Positions 26,550 through 34,586 of a DNA stretch of 64,000 nucleotides are shown one piece after another. A program made the translations under genes and the position numbers. The notes below the pieces were generated by a model that did not search any database, was not told where the DNA came from, and saw only the letters and a program-made list of their open reading frames with translations. The DNA is taken from contig JAKPKV010000078.1 in assembly GCA_029553475.1 (NCBI GenBank), forward strand, positions 1 to 64,000. Direction: 5' to 3'. This DNA is from Armatimonadota bacterium (GTDB lineage Bacteria > Armatimonadota > Hebobacteria > CAIYQO01). Position 1 is the stretch's first letter, and each line of letters starts with the position of its first letter.

Positions 26550-26753
26550 TTGATCGAGATTCGCACGACCGTTACCGCGATCAAACATACGCTGGAGACG
26601 GCGGAAATCCCGCGCGGTGCGCGCCCCACGAGCAGGAGCACCGCTCGTACACTAGCCGCCTATAGCACGCTGAAGATGCGGCTATAGGCGGTGGTGATGA
26701 TGGTCATCGGGGCGATCATCACCGAGGCCATCGGCCTGTTATTGTGGCAGTAG
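26550..26753 (+). pseudogene. Broken small membrane protein, phage XhlA/holin-accessory-like
   Basis: Open from a TTG to a stop at 26751-26753 except for one in-frame TAG at 26685. Reads 'IEIRTTVTAIKHTLETAEIPRGARPTSRSTARTLAAYSTLKMRL', stop, then 'AVVMMVIGAIITEAIGLLLWQ', i.e. a coiled segment followed by one transmembrane helix just before the phage-type amidase, the usual place of a holin or XhlA-like protein. The TAG might come from a Trp TGG codon. It contains the inverted repeat at 26656-26691. Small and divergent, so low certainty. Confidence 0.4.
26656..26691. repeat. 11-bp perfect inverted repeat
   Basis: CCGCCTATAGC (26656-26666) and GCTATAGGCGG (26681-26691) flank a 14-base loop within the broken holin-accessory-like gene. 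It has no following T-tract. Confidence 0.6.
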
Positions 26754-26766
26754 AAAGGAGTAGCGC

Positions 26767-27249
26767 ATGCCTATGAAACGGATCATCGTCCACTGGACGG
26801 CGGGGACGCACACGCCGAACGGTCTGGACCGGACGCATTATCACCGGCTGATTGACGGCGAGGGGCGCACGGTGACGGGGGTGGATATTGCGAAAAACGC
26901 GGCGCCGATACAGCCAGGGTATGCCGCGCACACCCTCAACTGCAACACCGACAGCATCGGCGTCGCCATCTGCGCGGCGGCGGGGGCGACGGAAAACCCG
27001 CTCAATTTCGGTAAGTACCCGCCGACGCCCGTGCAACTCACGGAACTCATCCGCGTAGTGGCCGTGCTGTGCCAGCGCTACGGCATCCCCTGCACGCGCA
27101 CCACGGTGCTCACCCACGGGGAAGTGCAGGCGCATCTCGGCATCACGCAGCGCGGCAAGTGGGACCTCAAGCGGCTGCCGGGGATTGCGGGCAGCGGCGG
27201 CGATTGGCTCCGCGCCGAGGTGAAGGCGCGCCTCGATGCGGGGATATGA
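26767..27249 (+). CDS. N-acetylmuramoyl-L-alanine amidase, phage endolysin type (amidase_2)
   Basis: 160 aa. It starts with IIVHWTAG, carries a second zinc His in AAHT, and THGEVQAHLGITQRGKWDL holds the third His and the K..D region, matching the zinc-dependent amidase_2 fold of phage endolysins that cut the MurNAc-L-Ala bond of peptidoglycan. No signal peptide, as expected for an endolysin released by a holin. AAAGGAG sits just before the start. It is the only intact gene in a decayed phage-like cassette, between the holin-accessory-like pseudogene and another broken gene. A domesticated role or a gene transfer agent remnant are possible. Confidence 0.88.
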   Translation: MPMKRIIVHWTAGTHTPNGLDRTHYHRLIDGEGRTVTGVDIAKNAAPIQPGYAAHTLNCNTDSIGVAICAAAGATENPLNFGKYPPTPVQLTELIRVVAVLCQRYGIPCTRTTVLTHGEVQAHLGITQRGKWDLKRLPGIAGSGGDWLRAEVKARLDAGI

Positions 27250-27271
27250 TGGAGATGGCAAGAAGCGCGCG

Positions 27272-27475
27272 ATGAAATCCACCCGTTAAAACTTCCCGCT
27301 CACGCCGGGGGCGGTGCTGGTGGCGGTAGGGGCCACCACCGGCGAGATCGGGTAGGGGCAGGCGGTGCGGGCAGCGATACTCACCGTGCTGGGCGACCTC
27401 AGCATCGTGGGCGGCGCCGACATCGCCGCGATTCTCAAGGGGCTGGACGGCAGACTCACCCGTCCGGCGGGATGA
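27272..27475 (+). pseudogene. Broken small gene in the phage-like cassette
   Basis: In frame from ATG 27272: 'MKSTR', TAA, 'NFPLTPGAVLVAVGATTGEIG', TAG, 'GQAVRAAILTVLGDLSIVGGADIAAILKGLDGRLTRPAG', stop. The downstream part is compositionally protein-like and the stop overlaps the next small open frame as ATGA. The family is unknown. The TAG again could be a mutated Trp codon. Confidence 0.4.
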
Positions 27476-27573
27476 GTCCGTCGTCCCTGCCGGACAGCGT
27501 GATGCCCCTGCCCAATGAGGAACGGCGGGCCGCACTGGACGCCCATCTGCGGAAACCACTCGATCAACTGTAA
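27472..27573 (+). CDS. Possible 33-aa protein, translationally coupled
   Basis: Starts with the ATG overlapping the preceding stop (ATGA) and encodes 33 residues ending 'AALDAHLRKPLDQL'. Too short to classify; it may be a fragment of the phage-like cassette or chance. Confidence 0.3.
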   Translation: MSPSSLPDSVMPLPNEERRAALDAHLRKPLDQL

Positions 27574-27754
27574 CGCATTGCGCGTCCTCCAGCGCGCTGT
27601 TGGCTCCCGATGCGACCGGCGTCGGGAGCCTCCTCATTTGGTGGCCGGATGCCGGTTGCCAATTCAGGTTGCCATCACGCGGAAACAATTCGCCAGAATC
27701 TACAGTTTTTACCGGTGATGACGAGGTGATTTCGAGGATTTGAGTTCAAAATGA

Positions 27755-27840
27755 TGGTGCCGGTGGAGGGAGTCGAACCCCCATGCCCGTGAGGGCGGTT
27801 GATTTTGAGTCAACTGCGTCTGCCATTCCGCCACACCGGC
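27755..27840 (-). tRNA. tRNA-Leu (anticodon CAA)
   Basis: On the minus strand the acceptor GCCGGTG pairs with CACCGGC, the anticodon stem GTTGA/TCAAC encloses CTCAAAA, giving anticodon CAA for UUG, and a long variable arm (class II) is built from CGCCCTCACGGGC. The T-loop reads GGTTCGACTCC. The 3' CCA is encoded (27755-27757). It borders the phage-like cassette, but I find no duplicated 3' end of the tRNA that would mark an attachment site. Confidence 0.97.
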
Positions 27841-27980
27841 GCGATGAGGCGGGGTTATTGTAGCAGGGCGGGCCGAGGGCGTCAACGGGGATTTTGCGCG
27901 TGACTCCCGAGGTTTCTATGGTTGTTGCCGTCCGCGCATGCTCGCCACGGTACCCGCAGTTAATTGTGGTCGTTGCCACG

Positions 27981-28009
27981 GGGGAGAGCGCGTCAACGGC
28001 TCTCCCCCG
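27981..28009. other. Strong hairpin downstream of the DUF3006 gene
   Basis: GGGGGAGAGC (27981-27990) pairs perfectly with GCTCTCCCCC (28000-28009) over a 9-base loop. No T-run follows in either direction, so it may be a non-canonical terminator or processing signal for the minus-strand ComEC-like/DUF3006 transcript. Confidence 0.5.
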
Positions 28010-28014
28010 GCAGG

Positions 28015-28198
28015 GTGGCATTACTGGGAGTTGGGCCACCCGGCGCAACGCCTCCGTGCCGTCTACCGGTGAGACATTCGTCTTCGCGTTCTGGTCGGAG
28101 AGGGACGCCTAGGAGCCGGAGTTCGGCGGAAGCACGGCCCCGGTGGTCGGGGTTCCGTTGGCGTCAATGCCGGCCACGAAGCGGAAACCGCCAACAAG
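28015..28198 (-). pseudogene. Remnant of a tail-fibre/peptidase S74 intramolecular chaperone domain
   Basis: Directly after the DUF3006 stop, in the same frame: 'LVGGFRFVAGIDANGTPTTGAVLPPNSGS', TAG at 28109-28111, 'ASLSDQNAKTNVSPVDGTEALRRVAQLPVMP'. The pattern 'W..LSDrnAKtn..PVDGrEvL.rla.LPv' is that of S74/tail-fibre chaperone proteins, and a Trp normally stands where the TAG is. It is a fragment without a start; frame breaks off near 28015. Probably the decayed end of a phage-derived or secreted fibre gene. Confidence 0.55.
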
Positions 28199-28450
28199 CT
28201 ACGGTGCATTCCCCAACTCGTCCAGCAACTCCTGCACCCGCGCCTTCCCCGCCGCTGTGTCGTCCTGGTCCACGGACGGCTCCAGCCACAGCACCGTGCC
28301 TTCTTTGACGCCTTTGGGGAGCCACGCGAGCGGCACGTCCACGGTCACGGATTCGTCCGGGCCGAGGAGGAGGGTGGCAATGCCGTTGTGTATGCGGTCT
28401 ATGAAGGCGCGCAATACCCGCCCTTTCGTCGGTGCCGTTATGGGTGACAC
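28199..28450 (-). CDS. DUF3006 domain protein
   Basis: 83 aa. 'RAFIDRIHNGIATLLLGPDESVTVDVPLAWLPKGVKEGTVLWLE' is the DUF3006 pattern: a short beta domain with an ID(R)I..G.A.L..G start and the LP.GVKEG turn. The family is often found next to ComEC-like MBL-fold proteins, and here the start lies 13 bases inside the end of that gene. Function unknown; probably a partner of the MBL-fold protein. Confidence 0.85.
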   Translation of the reverse strand: MSPITAPTKGRVLRAFIDRIHNGIATLLLGPDESVTVDVPLAWLPKGVKEGTVLWLEPSVDQDDTAAGKARVQELLDELGNAP

Positions 28451-29508
28451 TTCTTACACGGCCGGTACCCGGCATGCACCGCCGCCTGCCGCGTGTTGAA
28501 GTAGACCCGGTTCTCCGGGTACGGCAAGTACGAGCAGGACGGCAGGTGGAAGACTTTCGTGTTCTTATTGCCGATATACCGCGTCCCGCCGCCGCTTCCT
28601 CCCGTTGCGCCGCTGCTCGCCCCGCTTCCTCCCGCCCCGCCGCTCGTCACCCCGCTTCCCGTCTTCACCACGTTCACGGTGGTGCCGTCGGTGGAAAACA
28701 CCACCGTGCCATGCAGCGCCGTGTGGTAGCCCTGCACGTTGGCGTGGTGCAGCGCGGTCAGGGTTTCCCGGTGGGGGTGGCCGTAGCTGTTGCCCTTCCC
28801 GTAGGAAATGGCAGCGTATTTCGGTTTCACCGCCTTGAGGAAGGCGGCGTCGGTGCCGTTGCGCGAGCCGTGGTGCGACACTTTCAGCACGGTCGCCTGC
28901 GGCCAGGCCGCCACCGCCGCCCGGCCCTTCTCTTCTCTGTCGCCGGTGAGGAGGAAACTGACGTTATGGTAGCGGACGTGGAGCACCAGGGAGTTGTTGT
29001 TGGCGTCACTGCTCGTGCCGGTGAGGAGGTTTCTGCCGGGCGCGACGACGGCGACGTGCACGTCGCCAATGTCTTCCGAGAAACCTGAGCGGGGCAGGCC
29101 GAAGCGAATTTGTTTCCGCTTGATGGTCTGGTAGAGGGCTTCCTGGGTTTTTGAGCCGTGGTTGTACCCGCTATCCCACACCTTGCCGACGGGGAAGGCG
29201 GTGAGCACTGCCTGCATGCCGCCAATGTGGTCTTCGTGCGGGTGGCTGGCGACGAGTATGTCCACCTTCTTCACGCCCCGGCTGCGCAGGTATTGGACGA
29301 CGGTTGAGCCGGCGGCGGTCGGCCCGGCGTCCACCAGCATGTGCGAGCCGTTCGGAAAAGTGAGCAGGATGCTGTCGCCCTGGCCCACGTGAATGACGCT
29401 GACGGTGAGGGGCGGGGGCGCGGTAGGACTGGGGGTGGACGAGAGCGTGAGCAGCACCCCCAGGAGGAGCAGCACCCACAGGCTATAACGGTATACCCAG
29501 CGCGTCAT
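28438..29508 (-). CDS. ComEC-like metallo-beta-lactamase-fold protein with C-terminal Ada-like zinc module
   Basis: 356 aa. Residues 8-24 form a signal or anchor helix. The MBL domain starts with 'VGQGDSILLTFPNGSHMLVDAG' and has the metal motif HPHEDH (89-94), 'LLTGDREEKG', 'VSHHGSRNGTD' and 'YGKGNSYGHPH', as in the ComEC/Rec2 C-terminal hydrolase domain, but no membrane transport part. After a Gly/Ser linker, the end 'YIGNKNTKVFHLPSCSYLPYPENRVYF...GYRPCKKCHP' is an Ada-type metal-binding zinc module found on many secreted nucleases. It is probably an extracellular nuclease or phosphodiesterase. It overlaps the DUF3006 gene and is divergent from aroA. Confidence 0.85.
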   Translation of the reverse strand: MTRWVYRYSLWVLLLLGVLLTLSSTPSPTAPPPLTVSVIHVGQGDSILLTFPNGSHMLVDAGPTAAGSTVVQYLRSRGVKKVDILVASHPHEDHIGGMQAVLTAFPVGKVWDSGYNHGSKTQEALYQTIKRKQIRFGLPRSGFSEDIGDVHVAVVAPGRNLLTGTSSDANNNSLVLHVRYHNVSFLLTGDREEKGRAAVAAWPQATVLKVSHHGSRNGTDAAFLKAVKPKYAAISYGKGNSYGHPHRETLTALHHANVQGYHTALHGTVVFSTDGTTVNVVKTGSGVTSGGAGGSGASSGATGGSGGGTRYIGNKNTKVFHLPSCSYLPYPENRVYFNTRQAAVHAGYRPCKKCHP

Positions 29509-29598
29509 GGCAGAGCCTCCTTGTCCCTACGACGATTTTGCCACGTTTGGCCTCCGCCGTGTGTCGCCGCAACCGCCCTATGCGTCCGTCCGCCGTCA

Positions 29599-29628
29599 TT
29601 GACGCGGCATGGAGGGCCGTGCTATCGT
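29599..29628 (+). promoter_or_regulatory. Candidate sigma70-type promoter of aroA
   Basis: TTGACG (29599-29604) and TATCGT (29623-29628) are 18 bases apart and end 38 bases before the aroA ATG, in the divergent gap. Five of six and four of six consensus bases. Confidence 0.4.
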
Positions 29629-29666
29629 GGGGCCTGCACCCGAACGACACACCCGTGGATACGTGC

Positions 29667-30968
29667 ATGACAACGCTCACCATCCAACCTGGCCGCCGCT
29701 TTTCCGGCAAGATGACCGTGCCTGGCGATAAATCCATCTCGCACCGCGCGCTGCTGTTCGGAGCGCTGGCGGAGGGCGAGACGGTGGTTACGGGCTTCCT
29801 GGAGTCCGAAGACACCGAGGCAACGGCGGGATGCCTGCGGGCGATGGGCGTGCGGATTGAGATGGGGGAGACCGTGCGCGTGCACGGCGTGGGGCTGCAC
29901 GGCCTGCACGCGCCCGCGAAGGAGCTGTGGACCGGCAACAGCGGCACCACCACCCGCCTGCTGCTGGGCATCCTGGCCGGGCAGCCGTTCACGGCGACCG
30001 TGCGCGGCGATGACTCCCTCGCCCAACGGCCGATGGACCGTGTGGCCATCCCGCTGCGGCTGATGGGCGCCGCCGTAGACGGCCAGGGGGACCGGTGTAC
30101 CCCGCCCATCACCATCACCGGCGGGCGGCTGCGCGGCATCGCGTACGCGACACCCGTCGCCAGCGCGCAAGTGAAGTCGGCCCTCCTCCTCGCCGGGCTG
30201 TATGCGAACGGCGAGACGGCGGTGACTGAGCCGCAGCACTCGCGCGATCACACCGAGCGCATGCTGCGCGGCTTCGGCGTGCCGGTCGAGGTGGACGGCC
30301 TCACCGCGCGCGTGCATGGCGGCGGGCGGTTGGCGGGACAGCATGTTGCCGTGCCCGGCGACATCTCTTCCGCGGCATTTTTTCTCGTCGCCGGCGCCAT
30401 CGTGCCGGGCGCGCGGGTCACCGTGCGCGGCGTGGGCGTGAATCCCACCCGGGCGGGAATCCTTGACGTGCTGCACGCGATGGGCGCCAAGCTGAGTATC
30501 GCGAACGAGCGCCTGGAAGGCGGCGAACCCGTGGCGGACGTGACCGTCGCGCATGGCCCCCTGTCCGCCACGACGCTCGACGGCTCGCTCATCCCCCGGC
30601 TCATTGACGAACTGCCGGTGCTCGCGGTCGCCGCCGCCGTCGCGGAGGGCACGACGGTGATTGCCGACGCGAAGGAGCTGCGGGTGAAGGAATCTGACCG
30701 CATCGCCACCGTCAGCCGTTTCCTGCGCGACATGGGCGCGGAGGTTGAAGAGCGCGAGGACGGCATGGTCATCCGTGGCGGGCGCCCGCTCCGCGGCACG
30801 GACGTGGAGAGCCACGGCGATCACCGCGTGGCGATGAGCGCCGCCGTCGCCGCCCTCGCCGCCGGCGTGGAAAACCGCATCCACCGCGCGGAGTGCATCG
30901 CCACCAGTTTTCCGCGCTTCACGACCTTACTGCGCACGCTGGGGGCGCGCTGCGCAGAGGGGGCGTAA
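29667..30968 (+). CDS. aroA: 3-phosphoshikimate 1-carboxyvinyltransferase (EPSP synthase)
   Basis: 433 aa, the normal size. The enzyme joins shikimate-3-phosphate and phosphoenolpyruvate in the shikimate pathway. Visible signatures: 'GDKSISHRALLFGALAEGET' near the N-terminus, 'LWTGNSGTTTRLLLGILAGQPF' with the NSGTT motif, 'RPMDRV', 'QVKSALLLAGLYA', 'GDISSAAFFLVAGAIVPG', and the late 'LRVKESDRI' and 'DHRVAMSAAVA' motifs of the PEP site. The start at 29667 is the ATG in the conserved N-terminal context, though an in-frame upstream ATG exists; no strong ribosome binding site. aroK and aroE are 31 kb away in the same window. It converges with the GAP1-like gene. Confidence 0.95.
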   Translation: MTTLTIQPGRRFSGKMTVPGDKSISHRALLFGALAEGETVVTGFLESEDTEATAGCLRAMGVRIEMGETVRVHGVGLHGLHAPAKELWTGNSGTTTRLLLGILAGQPFTATVRGDDSLAQRPMDRVAIPLRLMGAAVDGQGDRCTPPITITGGRLRGIAYATPVASAQVKSALLLAGLYANGETAVTEPQHSRDHTERMLRGFGVPVEVDGLTARVHGGGRLAGQHVAVPGDISSAAFFLVAGAIVPGARVTVRGVGVNPTRAGILDVLHAMGAKLSIANERLEGGEPVADVTVAHGPLSATTLDGSLIPRLIDELPVLAVAAAVAEGTTVIADAKELRVKESDRIATVSRFLRDMGAEVEEREDGMVIRGGRPLRGTDVESHGDHRVAMSAAVAALAAGVENRIHRAECIATSFPRFTTLLRTLGARCAEGA

Positions 30969-31040
30969 CGCTGCTCCCCGGCATCGTGCGCGCCAAACAG
31001 CCCAGGCTTCTCGTACTGCTGCTCAGGGGCGCCAGCGACA

Positions 31041-32678
31041 TTACCTGTCTTTGCCGAACAGTCGCTGGAACAATCCCCCCACCCCGCGCGGCTGCGGCAA
31101 GTCGCCGGCGGCGCGCTCGACTTCCAGTTGGAATGGTTCGGGGATTTCCGGCGCCTGTTTCACCAGGAGCTGCAGCGCGCGAAGCTCCTCCGGCGGACGC
31201 TGGGCGACGTGGGAGGTGAGGCGGTCAAGCAGGTCAGCCGCGCCATTGTCAACGAGCGCCTGCGCCAGCATGGCCAGATTCACGTATTCCATGCGCCGCG
31301 CGGCGAGCAGGCCGTCTACCAGCAAGCGACCTTTCCCCGGGAGGATGAGCCGCGCGAGATCCACGCCCGGCGCCACCAGCGCGCAGGTTAAAAAGGTGCG
31401 GAAATGATCGTCCGGCAGCCGCGTCAGCAGCGCCCGCGCCTCTTCCGGCGTGCCCGTCCAGTAGGTGTGCCAGATGCGCAGGCCGACGTGATCCGCTTTC
31501 GCCAGCAGCGCGCCCAGCGCCGCGAGCTCGCCGGCGGCGGGACGCGCGAAGCCTTGCGCGGCGTAGCGCTGATACAGCGCTTCCAACAGCGGCGGCAGTT
31601 CCAGCGGGTCGAGCAGCAGCGCCAGCACTTCGCCCGGTTCGCGCTGCTGCAGGGCCGGCAGTAATCGGTCGGCCAGCGCGCCGCCCACCGTCTGGGCCAG
31701 GCGGCGGCGCAACGCCGCGTGCACCTGCGTCGCGGAGGTAGAAAAGACGCTCCCCAACACGGGCGCGGCGATAGCCCGCAGCGTATCGGGTTCCGCCGGC
31801 TCGCCATCCAGCCAGCCGCAGAGCCGCCAGGCTTCGTCGCGCGCCCCCGCGACCACCCCCAGCGCCTGGTGATCGAGCGCGGCGGCGACCCAGCGCTCGT
31901 AACAGGAAGCGGGATCGGGCAGTTCGGGATCATCCACCGTGCGCGCCGCGCAGGAGACGGCCAGGTAATTCGGGTTGGCGGGCACGTCGGGCAGTCCCAC
32001 CGCCCAGCAGTAGGTGGCGACGGGATTGCACCGGTAAAAGTAGGTGTCGAAGGTGCAGGCCGATCGGTGCGCGGTGGGCACGGCCAGCATCGCCGCGCGC
32101 AGCACCGCCCGCGTCTCCTCCGGCGAGCCGATGATGGCCAGCATCTTCCGCGCGCCCGCCAGCCGCGCGGCATGCAGGCCGGCCATCACCAGCCGCCGCC
32201 GCGCCTCGCGGCTCCACTCAGCGAGCGGCGCCTCGCTCGCGCCCGCGTCAGGCAGCGTCAGCGTGAGCGGCGGGATGGCGCCGGTCGCCATGTCACCCCG
32301 CGCCAGCGCGTCGTCTACGGTCGTCAGGAATGGCGCATGCTCCAGGATGCGCAGCGGGTCGCCGCCGCAGCGGGCGAACGCCTCCGGCGGGAAAATCAGG
32401 CAGTGCGCGAGATAGCGGCCGCCGCGCCCCGCGCTGTCCGGCTCCGGCAGCGGCACCGCCTGCCCCACCACGGCATGCCCGGCCTGCGTCACGAAAAAGA
32501 GCTGTTTGATCGGCGCGGTCGCAGAGGGATAATAGAGGACCCGCGCCTCGATCTCCTCGACTTCCCGCTCCGACAGCCCCCCCGGGGTGACGAAGAGCGT
32601 CTGAAACCCCCCGCGCTTTTTCGGCGACTGCTCCTGCTCAACGTTGGCATAGATATGCTGATACGCCTGTAGCTCCAT
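31041..32678 (-). CDS. GAP1-like (GTPase-associated protein 1) protein
   Basis: 545 aa. The N-terminal third, 'MELQAYQHIYANVEQEQSPKKRGGFQTLFVTPGGLSEREVEEIEARVLYY' and 'GRGGRYLAHCLIFPPEAFARCGGDPLRILE', fits the GAP1-N2 domain as I remember it from TRAFAC-GTPase-associated multi-protein systems; the central part is helical with 'GARKMLAIIGSPEETRAVLRAAMLAVPTAHRSACTFDTYFYRCNP', and the C-terminus is a helical array. It lacks membrane segments. It is the last gene of the eleven-gene cluster, five bases after the first HEAT protein; start ATG preceded by GGAGTGAG. Proposed role: partner or effector-adaptor of the zinc-ribbon GTPase. The domain assignment is from memory and should be checked. Confidence 0.7.
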   Translation of the reverse strand: MELQAYQHIYANVEQEQSPKKRGGFQTLFVTPGGLSEREVEEIEARVLYYPSATAPIKQLFFVTQAGHAVVGQAVPLPEPDSAGRGGRYLAHCLIFPPEAFARCGGDPLRILEHAPFLTTVDDALARGDMATGAIPPLTLTLPDAGASEAPLAEWSREARRRLVMAGLHAARLAGARKMLAIIGSPEETRAVLRAAMLAVPTAHRSACTFDTYFYRCNPVATYCWAVGLPDVPANPNYLAVSCAARTVDDPELPDPASCYERWVAAALDHQALGVVAGARDEAWRLCGWLDGEPAEPDTLRAIAAPVLGSVFSTSATQVHAALRRRLAQTVGGALADRLLPALQQREPGEVLALLLDPLELPPLLEALYQRYAAQGFARPAAGELAALGALLAKADHVGLRIWHTYWTGTPEEARALLTRLPDDHFRTFLTCALVAPGVDLARLILPGKGRLLVDGLLAARRMEYVNLAMLAQALVDNGAADLLDRLTSHVAQRPPEELRALQLLVKQAPEIPEPFQLEVERAAGDLPQPRGVGGLFQRLFGKDR

Positions 32679-32683
32679 GATGC

Positions 32684-34426
32684 TCACTCCTCGCAAATCA
32701 CCCTGCCGAACATGCTGCGCAGCACGTTGATCGTACTCTCCGACAGCGCCGCGTGGTTCCATACCTGACAGAGCAGCCGGCGATATCGCCGCACGCGTTC
32801 AGCATCAAGATCGTTGCCGGCCCACATGCAGAAGCGTTCCACTTCATAATCGGTGGCGCGGAGAATCGCCACGGCGTCGAAATCGAACATCCCCTCGCGG
32901 GCGAGCGCATGCACGCGCGCGGTGGTTCCCTCCATCCGGTACGGCTCGCGCAGGGTGTTATCCAGCACCGCCACCACCAGATTCACCTCGCTGAGCGCGT
33001 GGGCGCTCTTGCCGCACTGGCGGCAGGCCAGATAGGGCGCCGTCCCCACCCCGTGCAGCACCGCCTGTTTCCAGATAAACCGTGACAGGCACGCGCCGCA
33101 GTAGAAGGCATGCGCGCGCGGCTCCAGCGTCTCCCGCAGCTCCAGCAGCGTCTGCACGGCCAGCGCGCGCAGCTCCGGACTGGCGCCATACAGCAGCGGC
33201 ACCAGCACATCCGTCACCTGTACCGCCCCCAGCAGGCACAGCGTCCGGCAGGCCGCCGCCCGCACCGGCAGGCATTCGTCCCCCGCGCAGGCCAGCAGGC
33301 CGGGTATGGCGCGCGGGTCGCCGAGCTGCCCCAGCGCCGTACAGGCCGCCGCCCGCACCGGCGCATCGGCATCGCCCAATCGCCCCAGCAGCCCGGATAC
33401 GGCGCGGCCATCCTTCAGCGTGCCGAGCACCTGGCAGGCCGCCAGCCGGGCCATCGTCTCCGGCGCCTCCAGGTACCGCAGCAGCGGCTCCAGGGCAATC
33501 GGCCCCAGCGCCGCCAGCGCCGCCCGCGCCGACTGCCGGGTGCGCCACTCCGCGTCGCCGAGCTTCGCCATCAGGGGCGGCACCGCGGCGGGATCGTTCA
33601 CCGCGCGGAGCACCTGCAGCACCAGGCGGCGCACCTCCGCCTCCGGCCGGCCCAGTTGCGCGATCACCGCCTCCAGGCAGGCGGGGCCGATGCGGCCCAG
33701 CGTGGCGCACGCGGCCACCCGCACGCGCGCCGATGAGTCATCCAGGTGCGAGGCGAGCACCGGGATGAGCCAGCCGGCGTCCGTGCGCGCCCGCTCCGCC
33801 AGCGCCTCCAGCGCCAGCGGATCACCCTGCAGGCTGCGCAGCACGGTGCGCCCCAGCGCGCCCTCCCCCACGCCCTCCAGCGCCGTGGCGGCCGCCTCGC
33901 GCACCCGCGCGTCATCGTCGCCGAGCAGCGCCAGCAGCGCCTCGCGCGCGCGCGGATCGCCCAGCGCGCCCAGCGCCCGGCAGGCGGCGATGCGCACCGC
34001 CGCGCGGGGGTGGCGCAATTGGTCGAGCAGGGCGGGCACCGCGTGCGGATCGCCCTGCCGCGCCAACCCGGCGCAGGCCGCCTGGCGCACCAGGATATTC
34101 TCGTCCGCCAGCCGCGCGAGCAGCGCCGCCAGCGCCCGCGCGTCCCGCACATACCCCAGCGCCTGGCAGGCTGACTGCCGCATCTCCGGCGACGCATGCG
34201 TCGCACGCGCCAGCAGCGGCTCCACCGCCGCCGCCCCCATGCGCCCCAGCGCCGCCCAGACCGCCTCACGCACGCGCGTATGCGCATCGAGCAGCAGGCC
34301 GAGCAGCGCCGGCAGTGCCGCCAGATCGGACGAGGCCCCCAGCCGCGCGCACGCCGCCGCCCGCACCTGCCAGTTCTCGCTCGTTATTGCCCCCAGGTCA
34401 TGCGAAATACTCATCTCGCGACTCAT
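32684..34426 (-). CDS. HEAT-repeat protein with C-terminal zinc-ribbon/ERFC module (first paralogue)
   Basis: About 580 aa. Roughly a dozen HEAT/PBS-lyase-like repeats (pattern 'ALGxLGDPRAxxxLLxxLGDxDAxVRxAAxxAL') fill residues 15-440. Then 'FYCGACLSRF...YLACRQCGKS' forms a C2..C2 zinc ribbon, and 'VVAVLD...FDFDAVAILRATDYEVERFCMWAGNDLDAERVRRYRRLL...LSESTINVLRSMFGRV' completes the C-terminal module shared with the proteins at 34587, 40834 and 42197. HEAT arrays usually bind other proteins; the module may be a shared sensor or docking platform. The start is uncertain (ATG at 34426 or 34414; an upstream frame to 34525 looks non-coding). Precedes the GAP1-like gene by five bases. Confidence 0.82.
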   Translation of the reverse strand: MSREMSISHDLGAITSENWQVRAAACARLGASSDLAALPALLGLLLDAHTRVREAVWAALGRMGAAAVEPLLARATHASPEMRQSACQALGYVRDARALAALLARLADENILVRQAACAGLARQGDPHAVPALLDQLRHPRAAVRIAACRALGALGDPRAREALLALLGDDDARVREAAATALEGVGEGALGRTVLRSLQGDPLALEALAERARTDAGWLIPVLASHLDDSSARVRVAACATLGRIGPACLEAVIAQLGRPEAEVRRLVLQVLRAVNDPAAVPPLMAKLGDAEWRTRQSARAALAALGPIALEPLLRYLEAPETMARLAACQVLGTLKDGRAVSGLLGRLGDADAPVRAAACTALGQLGDPRAIPGLLACAGDECLPVRAAACRTLCLLGAVQVTDVLVPLLYGASPELRALAVQTLLELRETLEPRAHAFYCGACLSRFIWKQAVLHGVGTAPYLACRQCGKSAHALSEVNLVVAVLDNTLREPYRMEGTTARVHALAREGMFDFDAVAILRATDYEVERFCMWAGNDLDAERVRRYRRLLCQVWNHAALSESTINVLRSMFGRVICEE

Positions 34427-34586
34427 GACCGCGATACCTGCGCTCGACTCCGCACCCGTGCGTTGGCCGTGCGCCACGCCGCACAGCGGCGTGTCCCCCA
34501 TGCTTTCGCGAAAAGGGATCGGCATGCGCCACCTTCGCCAGCCACCGGCGCGTCGGCAGTTCCGCGGTGATGCCCATCCGGAGTTT

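Noticed and set aside
27755-27840. tRNA-Leu as an integrated-element attachment site
   Set aside because: I searched by eye for a second copy of the tRNA 3' end near 24.9-27.7 kb and found none, nor any integrase gene.
26685-28111. Reassignment of TAG as a sense codon
   Set aside because: Other genes in the window end in TAG without signs of readthrough (for example 56721 and the URO-D gene at 59763), so local mutation is simpler.
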